Assembly: GCA_037892935.1 (NCBI GenBank)
Contig: JAYXKI010000001.1
Coordinates: 2,356,001 to 2,420,000 of the forward strand
Source of the DNA: Phlebopus portentosus
Lineage: Eukaryota; Basidiomycota; Agaricomycetes; Boletales; Boletinellaceae
DNA length: 64,000 bases
Reading direction: 5' to 3'
Shown: positions 32,456 through 45,048 of the stretch, in pieces
Position numbering within the stretch: the stretch's first letter is position 1
How the letters are laid out: the number at the start of each line of letters is the position of its first letter
Translations under genes and position numbers: made by a program
The notes under the pieces: model-generated
The model's database searches: none
Seen by the model: only the letters and a program-made list of their open reading frames with translations
What the model was told of the DNA's origin: nothing

Positions 32456-32561
32456 ATTCACAAAGTGGAAGACCTGAGAAGACCACCATTGATCGACGCG
32501 GACTCGCGCACACGCACATTTGAAACGCGACTGGTCTCCCCCTTTCCTTCCTTCTTCAGTC
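32456..32561. promoter_or_regulatory. Compact divergent promoter, dysferlin-domain / HSCB
   Basis: Two start codons face away across 106 bp, leaving very little room for separate promoters and 5' UTRs. No TATA element is visible. Shared regulation is likely by layout only. Confidence 0.45.
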
Positions 32562-33378
32562 ATGATCACCGCAAACATGAATGCATTCCGTCTCGCTGCT
32601 TGGCGCTCAACGACACGCGCTGCAGCGAGCAGATGGACTACAACGTCGCGACTGTATTCGTCATCGTCTCGTATTTGTTCAGCATGCTCTGCGCCTTTGC
32701 CGACTGCACTTCCGACATGCCCCAAGTGCTACCACATTGAACCTCTTCCGTCATCGTCAACGTTCTTTGATCTCTTTGGCCTCCAGCGACTTCAGAATCC
32801 ATTTAAAATAGACATTAAGGACTTGAGACGCCGCTTTCTGCAGGCTCAAAGCATCTGCCATCCTGACACTTGGTCAGGCAAGGGAGAGGTGCGCTTTTCC
32901 CTTTGCATTTGTCAGCGACCAACTCAACCGCGAACCATGTTGGGCCGAAGAGAGAGCAAGACATAGCTGCTGCGCAATCTTCTATTCTGAATGAAGCCTA
33001 CAAGACTCTTCAGTCGCCAGTGTTACGAGCCCAGTACATTTTGACGCAAGAAGGCTTTCCTCCCTCAGAAACAGATAAACTGACGGATAGAGAGCTGATA
33101 ATGGAGATAATGGAGACACGGGAAGAATTGGACGAGGCTGAAAGTCTAGAGGATGTCGAGCAGATTCGATCCAAAAATCAAGGTAGGGCATATACCTTGG
33201 TCCCAAATTTCGCTAACATCTACCATTGATAGAAAAACTGGAAGAGCTGATAGGAAGAATAACAAGCTTAATTGAAGGTAGAAGATGGGAAGAGGCTAGT
33301 GATGCAGTGGTAGAATTGAAGTACTTGGAGAGTATTGAATCTGCTGCCAAGGATAAATGGGATTCATTATCAGGATAG
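32562..33378 (+). CDS. JAC1: Mitochondrial Fe-S cluster J-protein co-chaperone
   Basis: Homolog of HscB/Jac1, which delivers the scaffold protein Isu1 to the mitochondrial Hsp70 in iron-sulfur cluster assembly. Exons are 32562-32888, 32951-33182 and 33233-33378 (234 residues). The N-terminus is rich in Arg/Ser/Thr/Ala, as in a mitochondrial presequence. Then come CSACSAPLPTALPTCPKC (a four-Cys zinc-binding element found in human HSCB but absent from budding-yeast Jac1), FFDLFGLQ, and the J domain with the HPD triad in AQSICHPDTW. The C-terminal HSCB helical domain runs from AQSSILNEAYKTLQSPVLRAQYIL to KLEELIGRITSLIEGRRWEEASDAVVELKYLESI. All diagnostic residues are present. Confidence 0.93.
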
Positions 33379-33740
33379 ATTGTGGTCTTCACTGCATCAG
33401 TTAGACTTGTATTCGTAGCATATGCATAAATCTACATGAAAAGGACGAGAAATAATTTTTCGATGGTAGAGGTCCCAAAGATCGACGCTCTAGTTATGCT
33501 GATCATGATCATGAAAACGAACGGGTTCCGTCGATTTTTTTCCCCAGTCTTTTGCTTCCGTCATCATCTACCGACCGAGAGCTGTGGCTTTTATTTTTTC
33601 TGGGATTGAACTGGTGAAAATCGTGAGTGGAAACTTCCACATAACGCTATATTGGTTTCTGCATTCTTCGCTTTCTATAAATGTCTATCTGAACAGGTTC
33701 GCTGACTGCATTCCTCACTTCAGGCCTTGAGCAAACGCCC
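33379..33740. other. Intergenic, nothing recognised
   Basis: 3' flank of the HSCB gene and promoter of the helicase gene. A short palindrome (TGATCATGATCATGA, near 33500) and T7-T8 tracts are the only visible features. Confidence 0.45.
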
Positions 33741-36700
33741 ATGCGGATTGCTTTGCTCCTTCGGCAAAGGCGTGTCCAACTCCTCAGACACATGGATCCA
33801 AAGAAAGGAAATTCCCCAGTGCCATTTGCTGGGCGCTTCGTACCTCCCGCGAAACGGTCCGCGAGCCAGGCCGCTGCAGCTCTGAAGACGGACGACTCAC
33901 GAAAGCATGCCAGAGTCGACGCACATGATGTTGCAGACCAGGCTCAAGGGGCGCCTTCGTCGCAGAAGAGCTCGCAAGCATCCCCGGCCATTGGTCACCA
34001 AAGTCGCTTTGGACATGCTCAGCATTCGCATCTGAAACCCGGACAAGGCCGAGGAAACCAGTCAAAGAAGGGAGACACGGGAAGACTCGCAGTACTCCCT
34101 GAGCCACTCATGGATGAGGCGTACATACACGGCAAATATGCAGGTGTCGATGCCGGTGTTAGCCTGAAAGGGTCTGGACTTGGTGCAGAGTGGAAGAAAC
34201 AGCCAAAAGCTTCGCTTACGAACTTCATGTCCACACGACTTGGTCAAAATGCACATTTCGAAATCGAGACAGGCCTATTGCATGGGAGGAAAACTACAAG
34301 GTGCGTAGATACATTTCTAATAATCTGGTATATTAACCGTAGTAACGGAATCTGTGTAGAGCAACCGTAAAAGTAACTGATGACGTCGTGGGTGTGGGGG
34401 ACGGAGCGAACAAACGAGATGCTGAACAGATGGCTTCGCTAGCGGCTTGTTATGAGGCAATAACTCATGGCCTGGTAAGTCCTGTACGCCAACGTCGGAA
34501 AGCATCTGACTGTCATCGTTTCCCAGTATAATCGGCCAACGGAAACAGCTTCCTCAGCCCCCGCTGGCTTGATGGAAGCCAGACTGTCCGACGGAACGCG
34601 AATTGAGTACGAAAAGGCCCGGCAGTTTATGGACTACTATTGTCGTAAATTCCGGTTTGGTCAACCTTTCATTGAATACGAAGAGACTGGAGGGAAGCGA
34701 ACGCAGGGATGGGAAGCTATTATGACAGTAGGCGGACGCAAGATCGGAATGGGCACTGCAAAGAGCAAGAAAGACGCGGGGAAGAACAGTTTTGTAGACG
34801 TTGTCTACTACTTGGAGAAATGCGATCCAGAACTATGGAAAGAGTTCGCAGAGAAAGCAAAGACAGGAAAGGACTTGGGGCCTGCTCCCGAAGTCTGGTT
34901 GCAAATGTCCATGCGTTTGGAGGATGACATTCGAGACGTCAATCTGCAAATGAAAAGAAGTACACTCTTCCGTAATATGCCAGATACGATATCTGCGACA
35001 AAGGGTGGACCTATCGAGGATGCTTCGTCTTCGCGGGATCCATACACATATCGGACCTCTGAGTTAAAGGCGAAATCAGCAGAGCTTCTGAAACGTCGAA
35101 AGGCCTACCTGTCGGATTCGGCGCATGACGCGATGCGTAAGACGCGTCAAGCCCTCCCGGTCTACTCAAAAGCAGAAGATATATTAAAACACGTCGAGGA
35201 GAACGAGGTGACCGTTTTAATGGCGGCGACCGGATCAGGAAAGACGACTCAGGTTCCCCAGCTCATACTTGATTCATTTATCGATAAAAACGAAGGGGCG
35301 ACATGTAATATATTTTGCACGCAGCCTCGGCGGTTGGCTGCTATCAGTGTAGCCCAACGTGTTGCTAAAGAACGTGGAGAACGAGCCGGAAAGAATAGCT
35401 CAATAGGATATCAGGTCCGATTCGAGTCGGCCCTTCCAGACGAAAACGGTTCAGTGACATTCTGCACTATCGGTGTATTCTTGCGGCGAATGCAATCGGC
35501 GCTACAGCGTGGACATGATAGGATCCTTGATGCCGTAACACATATCATTGTGGACGAAGTACACGAGCGTGATATCGATACCGATCTTCTGCTAGTTGTT
35601 CTCAAACGATTAATCAAAGACAGGAGGGCGAAAGGGAATCCGCTCAAGGTCATTCTGATGAGTGCTACTGTTGACGCAACATTGTTCCGTAGCTACTTTA
35701 CAGATCCAAGTGGAAGGCCTGCAAGTCTTATAGATATTCCGGGGCGGTCTTTCCCGGTGGACAAGCATTTCCTTGACGAATTCCTCCCTTCGTTGATGCA
35801 GCGGGGTAGCGGATCGCAATGGGTCTTCAGGGATGAGAAAGTAGCCCGGTACATCCAGCAAGAGCTTCCAGACGCTGTCCGATTTCTTCCTGGCACCTCA
35901 GTTCTTACCACGAAGGTTGATCGGGACGAAGAGCTCGAAATACCCTACGCCCTTGTTGCACTGACCATTTCTCATGTTCTCAGGAACTCGGATTCGGGAC
36001 ATGTTCTTGTTTTCCTTCCAGGTTGGGAAGAGATACAGAGCGTGCAGAAAATTCTGACAAGTTGGGAACCCTCACAGTCGCTCGGACTCGATTTCAACGA
36101 CCGGAGAAAGTTCTCACTTCATGTGTTGCATTCGAGTATTCCTCTGGCCGAGCAGGAGGTAATATTCGATCCACCTCCTGAAGGTGTTCGCCGCATCATC
36201 CTTTCGACCAATGTTGCAGAAACTTCTGTAACAATTCCCGACGTTGTTTACGTCGTCGATACCGCAAAGATAAAAGAAAACCGATACGATCCAGAGAGGC
36301 ATATTTCCTCGCTAGTATCAGCCTGGGTAGGGAAATCGAATCTCAATCAACGTGCTGGTCGAGCTGGCCGTCACAGACCTGGAGAGTACTATGGCATTTT
36401 AAGCCAGCAGCGTGCTGATAATCTACATTCGCACCAGACTGTGGAGATGAAGCGGATGGACCTGAGCAACGTTGTCATGCACGTAAAGGCGCTCGATTTC
36501 CCTGATATGGACACCGAAGACGTCCTGGCGAGAACGATTGAGCCTCCCTCGGAGGACCACGTTGTCGCGGCCATGATGAACTTGAAGATGGTGGGCGCTC
36601 TAGACGAAGAGAAGAATTTGACTTCATTGGGCAGGATACTTGTGCAGCTTCCTGTTGACGTTCAACTCGGCCGCCTTGTCCTTTATGGCAGCTTCTTCAA

Positions 36701-37972
36701 GTGTCTTGATCAAGCACTCACACTTGCTGCTATCTTTTCGAGTCGTGACCCTTTCCTTTCTCCACCACTGATGAGGAAAGAGGCACAGGCTGTGAAGGAC
36801 TCGTGGTGCCCCGAAGAGTTCCGATCAGATGCTTTGGCATGCTTGAGAGCATTCAACGCGTGGTATGAATTCGAGCAGCGGGGCGATCACAGAGGAGCAG
36901 CCCGATTTTGTGGAGAAAACTTCCTCTCCAAATCCACGCTTATCATGGCTGCAAAGGTGAAGAGGCATTTGCTAGAGTCACTAGCTCAGGCAGGCATTCT
37001 GGATGTTTCTGCTGGTGGGGCTAGCAACATGACTTCTGGTCGCATTACTGCTGTGCCTTCCGAACTTAATGCCAATGAAGATTCATTACCACTCCTCGCT
37101 GCATTGATTGCAATCGCAAGCCAGCCTAAGTTTGCGATTCGAACTGGTCCGATGACCTATAGAACTGCTCAAGATAAGGTGTGTTTTTTCTTCTTATGCA
37201 ACCTATCAACGTTTTGACTGCTTCAAAATCGTAGTTCACGGTTATGCACCCTTCGAGTGTCAACCACAGAAAGCGTGTGCAAGATGATAATGTACCTATT
37301 TATCGAGAGAAGCAACTATTTGCTTATTCCGAGAAGCGCCAGAATTTGTCCTCGGTTGCCCAGGGACCGGGACAAATGACGCTTATTGGAACGACTCGCC
37401 TCGATCCGATGACTTATGTTTTGTTTGGCGCGTACAATCTTGAGGCGTCCGCAAAGGGTCTTGAATGCGACGAATGGCTGCCAATAACCGGAAATATTGA
37501 TGCACTAGATGAAGTTCGTCGCTTCAAGTTGTTGATGGAAGGATGCTTGCTTCGCGTTTTCGAGGGCATTAATAACAGTAATGCAAAGGGAGTACAACGG
37601 CGGAAACAAGCTGCGTTTGCATCCAACAAGTATATCCCGCCTGCTCTCCGTCAGAATCGGGACATTGATGAAGACGAATCCGGCGACGAGGAAGACTCGC
37701 CTGGGCAGTCCCGTGGACCATTAACGGACGTAGAGATAGCAGAACTGGACCGCTTCACACAGGCGATTGTGGACGTGCTGGATAGGTACGCTGATGAAAG
37801 ACGACAGAGTCGGTCCCGGATGAGTTCACGGCCTGCTACACCAAACCTCAGTCCGTCATGGGCATCGAGATCTCTACCAGGTTCAGGCTGGCGATCTGGA
37901 ACATCCACACCTCTTAGGTACGAGTCGAGGCCGAGTACACCGAGCTGGCCCGGCGCGAAGGGAGGCCGCTAG
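33741..37972 (+). CDS. DExH-box RNA helicase with two dsRNA-binding domains
   Basis: Exons are 33741-34300, 34360-34474, 34527-37178 and 37235-37972 (1354 residues; 1337 if the second ATG at 33792 is used). A disordered N-terminus precedes dsRBD1 (ATVKVTDDVVGVGDGANKRDAEQMASLAACYEAI) and dsRBD2 (FMDYYCRKFRFGQPFIEYEE...AIMTVGGRKIGMGTAKSKKDAGKNSFVDVV). The helicase motifs are complete: Walker A ATGSGKTTQ (about 35227), DEVH (about 35552), SAT (about 35659) and QRAGRAGR (about 36347). A winged-helix/ratchet and an OB-fold-like C-terminal region follow, then a Ser/Arg/Pro tail with SRPATPNLSP repeats. The dsRBD-dsRBD-DExH order is that of DHX9/MLE; DHX29/36/57 are the other candidates. It probably unwinds structured or double-stranded RNA. 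The exact orthology is unresolved. Confidence 0.9.
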
Positions 37973-38192
37973 CTGGCCCATTCAATATTCCATCCCCACT
38001 CTACATGTCGCTCAAAGCACTAGAAATTAGAAATAATCTCCAATGATGTCATTACATAATACAATACATTTGCGGTCGGTCTATGTAGATAGAGCTCAGG
38101 CTCAAGCACCTTTCAAGTCTACTGTCTCCTTCCCGTCTGCGAACTATTTAAGCCCGCATCCTATCGCCTTCGTGGGCATCGTATCCTTAGCC

Positions 38193-41100
38193 ATGGCGAC
38201 AACGATGCGCGGGTTGACACAGGTAATCTCTGCATGCGTTGTCTACTACTTGCCAGACTGACGCGCTTGTCCCCAATCGAATCTAGTTTATAGCGGATAT
38301 TAGAGGTGCGCGAGTCAGAGAGTTGGAGGAGAAGAGGATAAACAAGGAAATGGCAAACATACGGAAGAAGTTCAAAGGTGCGAGTTTTACCTGTTGATGT
38401 GCGAACGGTCCCTCACGCACCTCTACCTTCAGACGGAAACCTTGACGGATATCAGAAAAAGAAGTCCGTATTTCACGAAGCTTCCCTTGAACACCAGCTT
38501 AGTTCTGTTGCAGATATGTAGCGAAAATTATATTCACCTATATCTTGGGCTACAAGGTGGATATTGGACATATGGAAGCCGTCAATCTCATCTCCAGTCA
38601 TAAATATAGTGAGAAGCAGATTGTAAGGACTGTCGTTCGCTTTATAAGCTTCAGCTTATGGTTGGACATACAGGGATATCTAGCTGTGACCTTGCTTATG
38701 CACGAGAATTCGGACTTCTTACGCCTTGTCGTGAATTCGATCAAAAAGGATCTCGATGACAATAACGAAATCAACAATTGTTTGGCTCTTCATGCTATAG
38801 CTAATGTTGGTAGTGGGGAGATGGCGGAAGCTTTGGCAGAGGATGTCCATCGGCTTCTGATTTCTCCGTAAGTAAGTTGCTTTGTCTAGCTCCGGCGGAT
38901 GCTGAACACTATCATAGGACTTCGCAGAGCATGGTTAAGAAGAAGGCAGCTCTTACCTTGTTACGATTGTATCGTAAGCATCCAGATGTCATCCCTGCGG
39001 CGGAATGGGCTCTTCGTATAGTGGCGATCATGGATGACATGGATTTGGTAAGCATTGCTAGTTGTCCTAGGTTAAGAAGAATTATTGAGGCCGACGTCTG
39101 TTAAGGGAGTTGTGAATTGTGTGACGAGTCTGATCATGGCAATGGCTCAGGATCACTTGGATGTATATGCTGTATGCTACCAGAAGGCTGTTGACAGGCT
39201 GCGACGAGTCAGACTTTTTAACTTCGACCAGATATTCTCTGCTCATGTCTCCGTATAGATCATCATGGAGAGAGAATACTCAGCGACCTATGCTTATTAC
39301 AAAGTTCCTTCCCCATGGCTGCAAGTGAAGTTGCTCCGCCTCCTGCAATATTACCCTCCTTCCGGTATGTCTTTTCTCCGATGTTCATGCACGCTTTCTA
39401 ACGCTGTATCCGGAAGATGACCCGTCTATACGATCCGTCCTCCACGAAGTCCTTCAGACCATTATGAACAACTCGGCCGAACAGTCACGTAACGTACAGC
39501 ATAACAATGCGCAAAATGCTGTTTTGTTCGAGGCAATTGGCCTCGCCATTCACCTTGATACAAATTCACCGCTTGTAGGGACAGCTGCGGTCCTCCTTGC
39601 CCGTTTCATAAGCTCAAAGGAGACAAACGTTCGATATCTCGGCCTGGATACGATGGCACATCTTGCTGCACGAGTAGACTCATTAGAGAGCATCAAGAAG
39701 CACCAGGGTACGATCATCCTGTCTCTGCGAGATAAAGACATTAGTGTCAGGAGACGAGCCCTGGATCTCCTATACAGTATGTGCGATGTCGATAACGCAG
39801 AGCTTATAGTTGGCGAGCTTCTTCAGTATCTAAAAGTCGCCGATTACGGCCTGCGAGAGGAGATGGTTTTGAAGATAGCCATTTTAACGGAAAAGTACTC
39901 GACTTCATACAAGTGGTACGTTGATACCATCCTTCAGCTCATAAGTGCAGCTGGGGACCACGTTGGCGAAGAAGTTTGGTATCGTGTTGTCCAAATTACG
40001 ACGAATACCGAGGATCTACAACCTTATGCAGCGAAAGTTGTTTTTCAACACTTGCGATCGCCGTCAAGTCATGAAAGTCTCATCAAGGTTGGCGGTGAGT
40101 AGAATATTGCATGATTCGTCAACACGTGGCAATAATTTTCGAAATGAAGGCTATATCCTAGGCGAATACGGACATTTGATCGCGAATGAGCCAGGGTATA
40201 GTCCATCCGAGCAGTTCATGATTTTACACGCGAAGTCACAGTTCTGTTCCGCTCCGACACGTGCACTTCTTCTGTCGACTTACATCAAATGGGTCAATGT
40301 GTTCCCCGAGATAAAGCCGCATCTCGTCGCAGTCTTTGAACGCTATCGATACGTACTGGATTCGGATCTACAACAACGTGCTTGCGAATACTATGCTCTG
40401 GCGTCACGGGAAGACGATGACGAACTATTACAAAATGTTTGCGAAGAAATGCCGCCCTTCCCTCCACGAGAGTCCGCTCTTCTCGGAAGGCTAAATCGCA
40501 AACTGGGTGACACGGAGGATAAACGTACCTGGATTCATGGAGGGAAGGAGGCTAACTTAGATCGTGAACTTCGACAAAAGATGGTCCGAAAAGGAACTCT
40601 CAGTGTTCCGGAAAGCAACGGTGCACCTGCTTTATCGGCGACTGCAGTTGGCGATGACAGTGATATACTGAATTCGCTTGCTGGTCTTGATCTTACTTTG
40701 CCATCTGAGATTAAACTACCTCTCAATGAAGTCAAACCTCCTGTTCCTCCTATTACACACGGGGCGAACGTTGACCGTTGGTTTGAGAAACTGTGCTACG
40801 CTCGAGAAGGCGTGCTATACGAGGACGTTCAAATTCAGATGGGAATTAAATCGGAGTACCATAGCCACGAGGGACGCTTGGCCATATACATCGGAAACAA
40901 GATGTCTGCACCGCTTACTTCATTCACTGCTACCCTTCATGTTCTGGAACCAGATACCCTTTCGGTTACGTTTCTGAAAATGCCACCTAGCTCAATCGCT
41001 TCACGAACGCAAGTTCAACAACTGTTGAACGTCGAATGCAAGAAGATGTTCAACCAATCTCCCCTTCTCAGCGTCGCGTTCCTCGCGGGAGCTCATCAGA

Positions 41101-41570
41101 CGGTCACAGTTCGCTTACCAGTAGTTATCACGAAGTTCTTCGAGCCCGTCAAACTTGGACCTTCGGACTTCTTTGAGCGCTGGAAGATTATAGGTGGACC
41201 ACCCCGAGAAGCACAGCTCGTCTTTCCGATCGATCTCGACAGTGCAGGCCACATCGACAATTCGCGAAACAAGCTAGTCGTTTCTGGTCATGGTTTTGCT
41301 CTTCTGGATGATATTGATCCTAACCCGTTGAATCTCGTCGGTGCTGGGGTCCTACACACATCGGCTTCGGGAAAGGTGGGCTGTCTACTCCGACTGGAAC
41401 CTAATCGTGAAGCAAAGGTTCGTCGCAATACTGCTTTTCACCCTTGTTTTTCTTTGCTCACGAGTCAATGAAATCAGCTTTGCCGACTGACGGTGAGAAG
41501 CACGTCAGAAGAAGTCGCTTCCGGTGTATTGCAATTGCTGATAAAACCACTTCGTGCTCACAGTACCTAA
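38193..41570 (+). CDS. APL3: AP-2 complex subunit alpha (alpha-adaptin)
   Basis: Large subunit of the clathrin adaptor AP-2, acting in endocytosis at the plasma membrane. Eleven exons: 38193-38222, 38287-38377, 38433-38463, 38514-38622, 38674-38867, 38918-39047, 39106-39207, 39259-39364, 39417-40094, 40150-41417, 41478-41570, giving 943 residues. The trunk starts [35 protein letters not shown] and continues with [55 protein letters not shown], the classic lipid-binding region of alpha-adaptin. [23 protein letters not shown] and the armadillo-like repeats follow. A short hinge is followed by the appendage ([16 protein letters not shown]...[24 protein letters not shown] and [10 protein letters not shown]). 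The symbol is the yeast name. Confidence 0.95.
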
Positions 41571-41861
41571 TTTTGTAAAGATTCTCTATGCTGTAGATTT
41601 TTCTTATTTAGCGTCGACTGTTTTCCGTAGTTCTGCTGCATTATCATTATAAATGACCGCGATGAACCGAATCGTACAACTGATAAATATACAAGCAAAT
41701 GTCTACAAGTAAATGTCTACAATGTACAATGGCAGATTACAGCTCAAACGAGATACCTAGAAGCAAACAACGAGAAGCATATACAACGAGAAGCATATAC
41801 AACGAGAAGCATATACAACGAGAAGCATATACAACGAGAAGCATATACCTACCAGAACCGG
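41571..41861. other. Convergent 3' region carrying a minisatellite
   Basis: Between the stops of AP-2 alpha (plus) and the RasGAP gene (minus). The first part repeats AAATGTCTACAA-like words (41697-41722). The second part is a 16-bp tandem array (listed separately) that stops 13 bp before the RasGAP stop codon. Confidence 0.6.
41771..41848. repeat. Minisatellite, 16-bp unit, 4.9 copies
   Basis: The unit CGAGAAGCATATACAA is repeated exactly at 41771, 41787, 41803 and 41819, with a 14-nt partial fifth copy to 41848. A degenerate copy precedes it. No mismatch is seen among the full copies, so the array is young and probably length-variable. Confidence 0.95.
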
Positions 41862-44800
41862 TCATCTCTTAGTAAGGAACCCCCGAAAGAATCCCTTCCG
41901 CCTTTTGGTTTCGTCAGGCGCCTCAGAAGTATATACAGAAGTACCTTCTCCAGCTCCTCGTGATTCATCCCTGTCCAGACTTATACTTTGCCTTGTCCGA
42001 GTAGCAGTGAGGGTCAGTTGCGTCTGTACACTTCCTGCGCCAAGCGAGTTCCGAGGAATGACCTCATCCACCGGACTAGATGATGGCAACGGAGGACAAT
42101 TTGAATCAGATTCCAAATGCATATTGGAAACAGAATCGGCATCGGGAGTAGTCGGAGGCGACGGCGGACGAGGCATTCTTGCAGTTAAACGCCTCTTCCC
42201 GGCACGTTTACTTCCCTCGTCCAAGGGCAGTTCTTGCGAAGATGCTACAGAAGTGGGGGGCTGCTGATGAGCCGAATTTACGTGTGTGATTGTCTGCGAT
42301 CGAACTGCATGAGTACGTGGGCGTAGCTGACTGACGTATTTTAGGGCTACGTTTTCGACTTCTAAGCAGCACTTCGTAAACTGTCGTAAAGACTCGTCGG
42401 TTTGAGAAAGTCCTCTACTTCGTTGGTATCTCGCGTGTCTTACGACGGCGGAAGTAAGAACCGCAAGGTGTTTCGGGATGTCTAGGAGATGCGGGAGAAA
42501 AAGGAGAGCCTCACGATGAAGTGTGGGCATCATTGATTTCCGTTCCCGAAGAGCATTCATGACATAGATACGGTCGTGTTTGTCCGTATTCGTTGGAGAC
42601 GAGTCCTTGAATTGCTCTGGGTTTGGTACTGAGACCACGTTGATATAATCAATCATAGCACTCAGGCTGTTCTGGAGGAAGATCTTAACTCCTCGCATGA
42701 ACTCCTCTTTCTGAATGTTCTATAACTCGTAATGTTAGCTGGCATATTAAATAGATTACTCTGTGAGGTGACGTACTGTATTGACTCGGAGGTTAGCTAG
42801 GCTTTGCAAGACTTTTGCTATCAGGGTTAAAGATCGCTGAATCGGTGCAGGAGGCATGCCTGGTTCAATTTTAAGTCATTGCCACATTGCCAAGTTCCGC
42901 ACGTACCATGACAGAGTCCAAAAAGATGAGGGTGTAAGATGGCTGGGACAATAAACCGCAAGAAACAGAAGGCAGAGACACTTTGCCATCTCATGTCACG
43001 ATTGCCCTGTTCAAATCTCCTTTCAACTAGCTGTCGTATGTGTTGAAACAATTGTCGCAGCTCTCTACAGAACGATGAAGGGCACTTCGCTATACAAATG
43101 AGTGACGGAGCTTACTGTGGGCAATCCTCCCGGACAGAGTAAATGTGGCTCCAGAATTCATCGCACCAAAACACTAGTAGTTCAACGTTTTTCTCCTGAT
43201 CCTTTAGACCCCTGCCGCTCCGAACCGGATCGACCTCAATAATAACCTTCTCAGATATTAGGCGCCTCACAACTGGGCCAACACTGAGTTCAAGGAAGGA
43301 CTTTCCGAACCAATTCATCGCGAGCTCCATCGTTTTTGTGAGAATTGAATTTCCACGGAACAAGGTATTTTGATCTGATATCAAAACTTCAGAACAAACA
43401 ATCCTTAGGTGAGAATTTGAAATGCAAGGGCTCACTGCTACCCCCTACTTCTCGCTCCGCAAGCTCAAATAGATCACGCATTAGGATATTTCTCGCGACA
43501 GCGATTGCTAAGATATGTTCTGCGACGTGCTCGAGTTTCAGGTCCTGTTCCAGATCATGCAGAAGATCCAGCAGGTTCCTGTCCGACAAGCACTGGAAGA
43601 CAGAATGAAGTGGGTCACCGATGCCTAAAGCCATGGTAGAATGGTAGAAGCTCACCTGAAGGACGGATGCATATGCAGACGTCGGGAGCACGATCTCCCT
43701 AGAGCTCTGATCAGTAATGGCTCATAAATAATTACAAGGACCGAGTTCAACCTACTCGTCAACTTTTATTTTGAGGCGAAGCTCGCCGACCTGTGTGCCA
43801 CTGACGGATTGGTTCGCTGTTATGACGGGAAACCAGCCTTCAATCATGTCGCCTCTGCGAAAATTTCCAAGGTCAATCTGGATCGTGCCCAGTAACTGCG
43901 GCTTGAACACCCTCTTCTCGCGATACACATGAACCAAGAGATCGCCAAAAGGTGGCAAATCACTGAATGTGAACTGCTCATGCCATTCAGGTGAACCCAA
44001 GCTCTTTTTAATTGTAGTGCGACCGCACAATGCATCACTTATGTAGATTTCGCAGGAAACCTCCATGTCGACACCGTCATTAGATCCGTCAAAATCTGAG
44101 GACATAGGACTGGAGGTGAAGTCGGTGGGAGACCTTGATGAACCGAGATTTCGCGCTTGGTTGATTTCGAGTTGGACTTGTCTCCACATGCGATACAGTC
44201 CGCCCTCGCTCGGAGCGTGATTCCTCCCATATATTTCCGCGACAGCGTAGGAGCGGAGAAGGGCAATCCAAGTATTCATTGAATCAGAACTTGAAAATTT
44301 CATGTATATGATATCCTCCGTGTTCTGGTCCAGCCATCGTTGGCCACTTATGAAGGCAAATACGTTAGCATCAGAACGCACTTTGATAGATTATAATGCT
44401 GGCTCACGGTTTGACATGGATTCCGACGCAATCATTACGGAAGAACAGTGAACGGTCCGCAGGCCTTATGTCCGTGCAGCGCAACAAATGTACATATATT
44501 GAATGCTGCAAAATAGTCTCCTGTGTCCATAAAGCTTATCATCAGAAGAAAGCTTGGACCTGGTTGAAAGCTGGTACTTACGTCAACGTAGATATTCAAA
44601 GCGCACCTATCCTGTTCTTCGAACAGGATACAACGCGCAGGTCTCCAAAGTCCATTCGCAGTCGGACTGTTTACGTGGCTCCTGAACCAACTAGGCTTTT
44701 CTGGGTGAACGTTGTGACATTAGAATCGATATTAATTGCTATTTTAAACGTGAAGACGGACACACCTCTAATCTTACGCTCATCACCGCCTAGGGCCGCA

Positions 44801-45048
44801 CCTATGGATTCTCTCTTCTCCGATGCTTTGCGTGGAAGGTGAGGCTTGAGCGGAACGACGCAGTCAAAATGAAGGCTTAGACGGTGGGACGGTTCACGAG
44901 CGCTTACCTTTCGCGCGGATGCGTTCGCTGTCTTTGCGGGCACCCATAGCTCTATTGAGGCACTGAACTCGCGTAGGCCGCCACTTTGCCACGACGAGTC
45001 GTCATACCAGGAGTCGGAGGAGACGACGTCGCCGCCGCTGGCAGCCAT
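41862..45048 (-). CDS. PH-C2-RasGAP Ras GTPase-activating protein
   Basis: Minus-strand exons are 45048-44766, 44700-44582, 44520-44408, 44346-43756, 43698-43656, 43592-43436, 43374-43116, 43064-42907, 42859-42777 and 42719-41862 (887 residues). Domains in order: a split PH domain (ANGLWRPARCILFEEQDRCALNIYVD through VKPGQRWLDQNTEDIIYMKFSSSDSMNTWIALLRSYA), a C2 domain (MEVSCEIYISDALCGRTTIKKSLGSPEWHEQFTFSDLPPFGDLLVHVY), and a RasGAP domain with the arginine-finger segment NTLFRGNSILTK near residue 440 and FCFLRFIVPAILHPHLFGL. The Ser/Pro-rich tail ends in a basic cluster (KRRKGFFRGFLTKR). It should stimulate GTP hydrolysis by Ras at membranes. The architecture resembles SynGAP/GAP1-type proteins; the Arg finger and FLRF motif are intact. 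Confidence 0.9.

Noticed and set aside
41771..41848. CRISPR-like repeat array
   Set aside because: The repeats are contiguous 16-bp units without spacers in a eukaryotic genome; it is a minisatellite.
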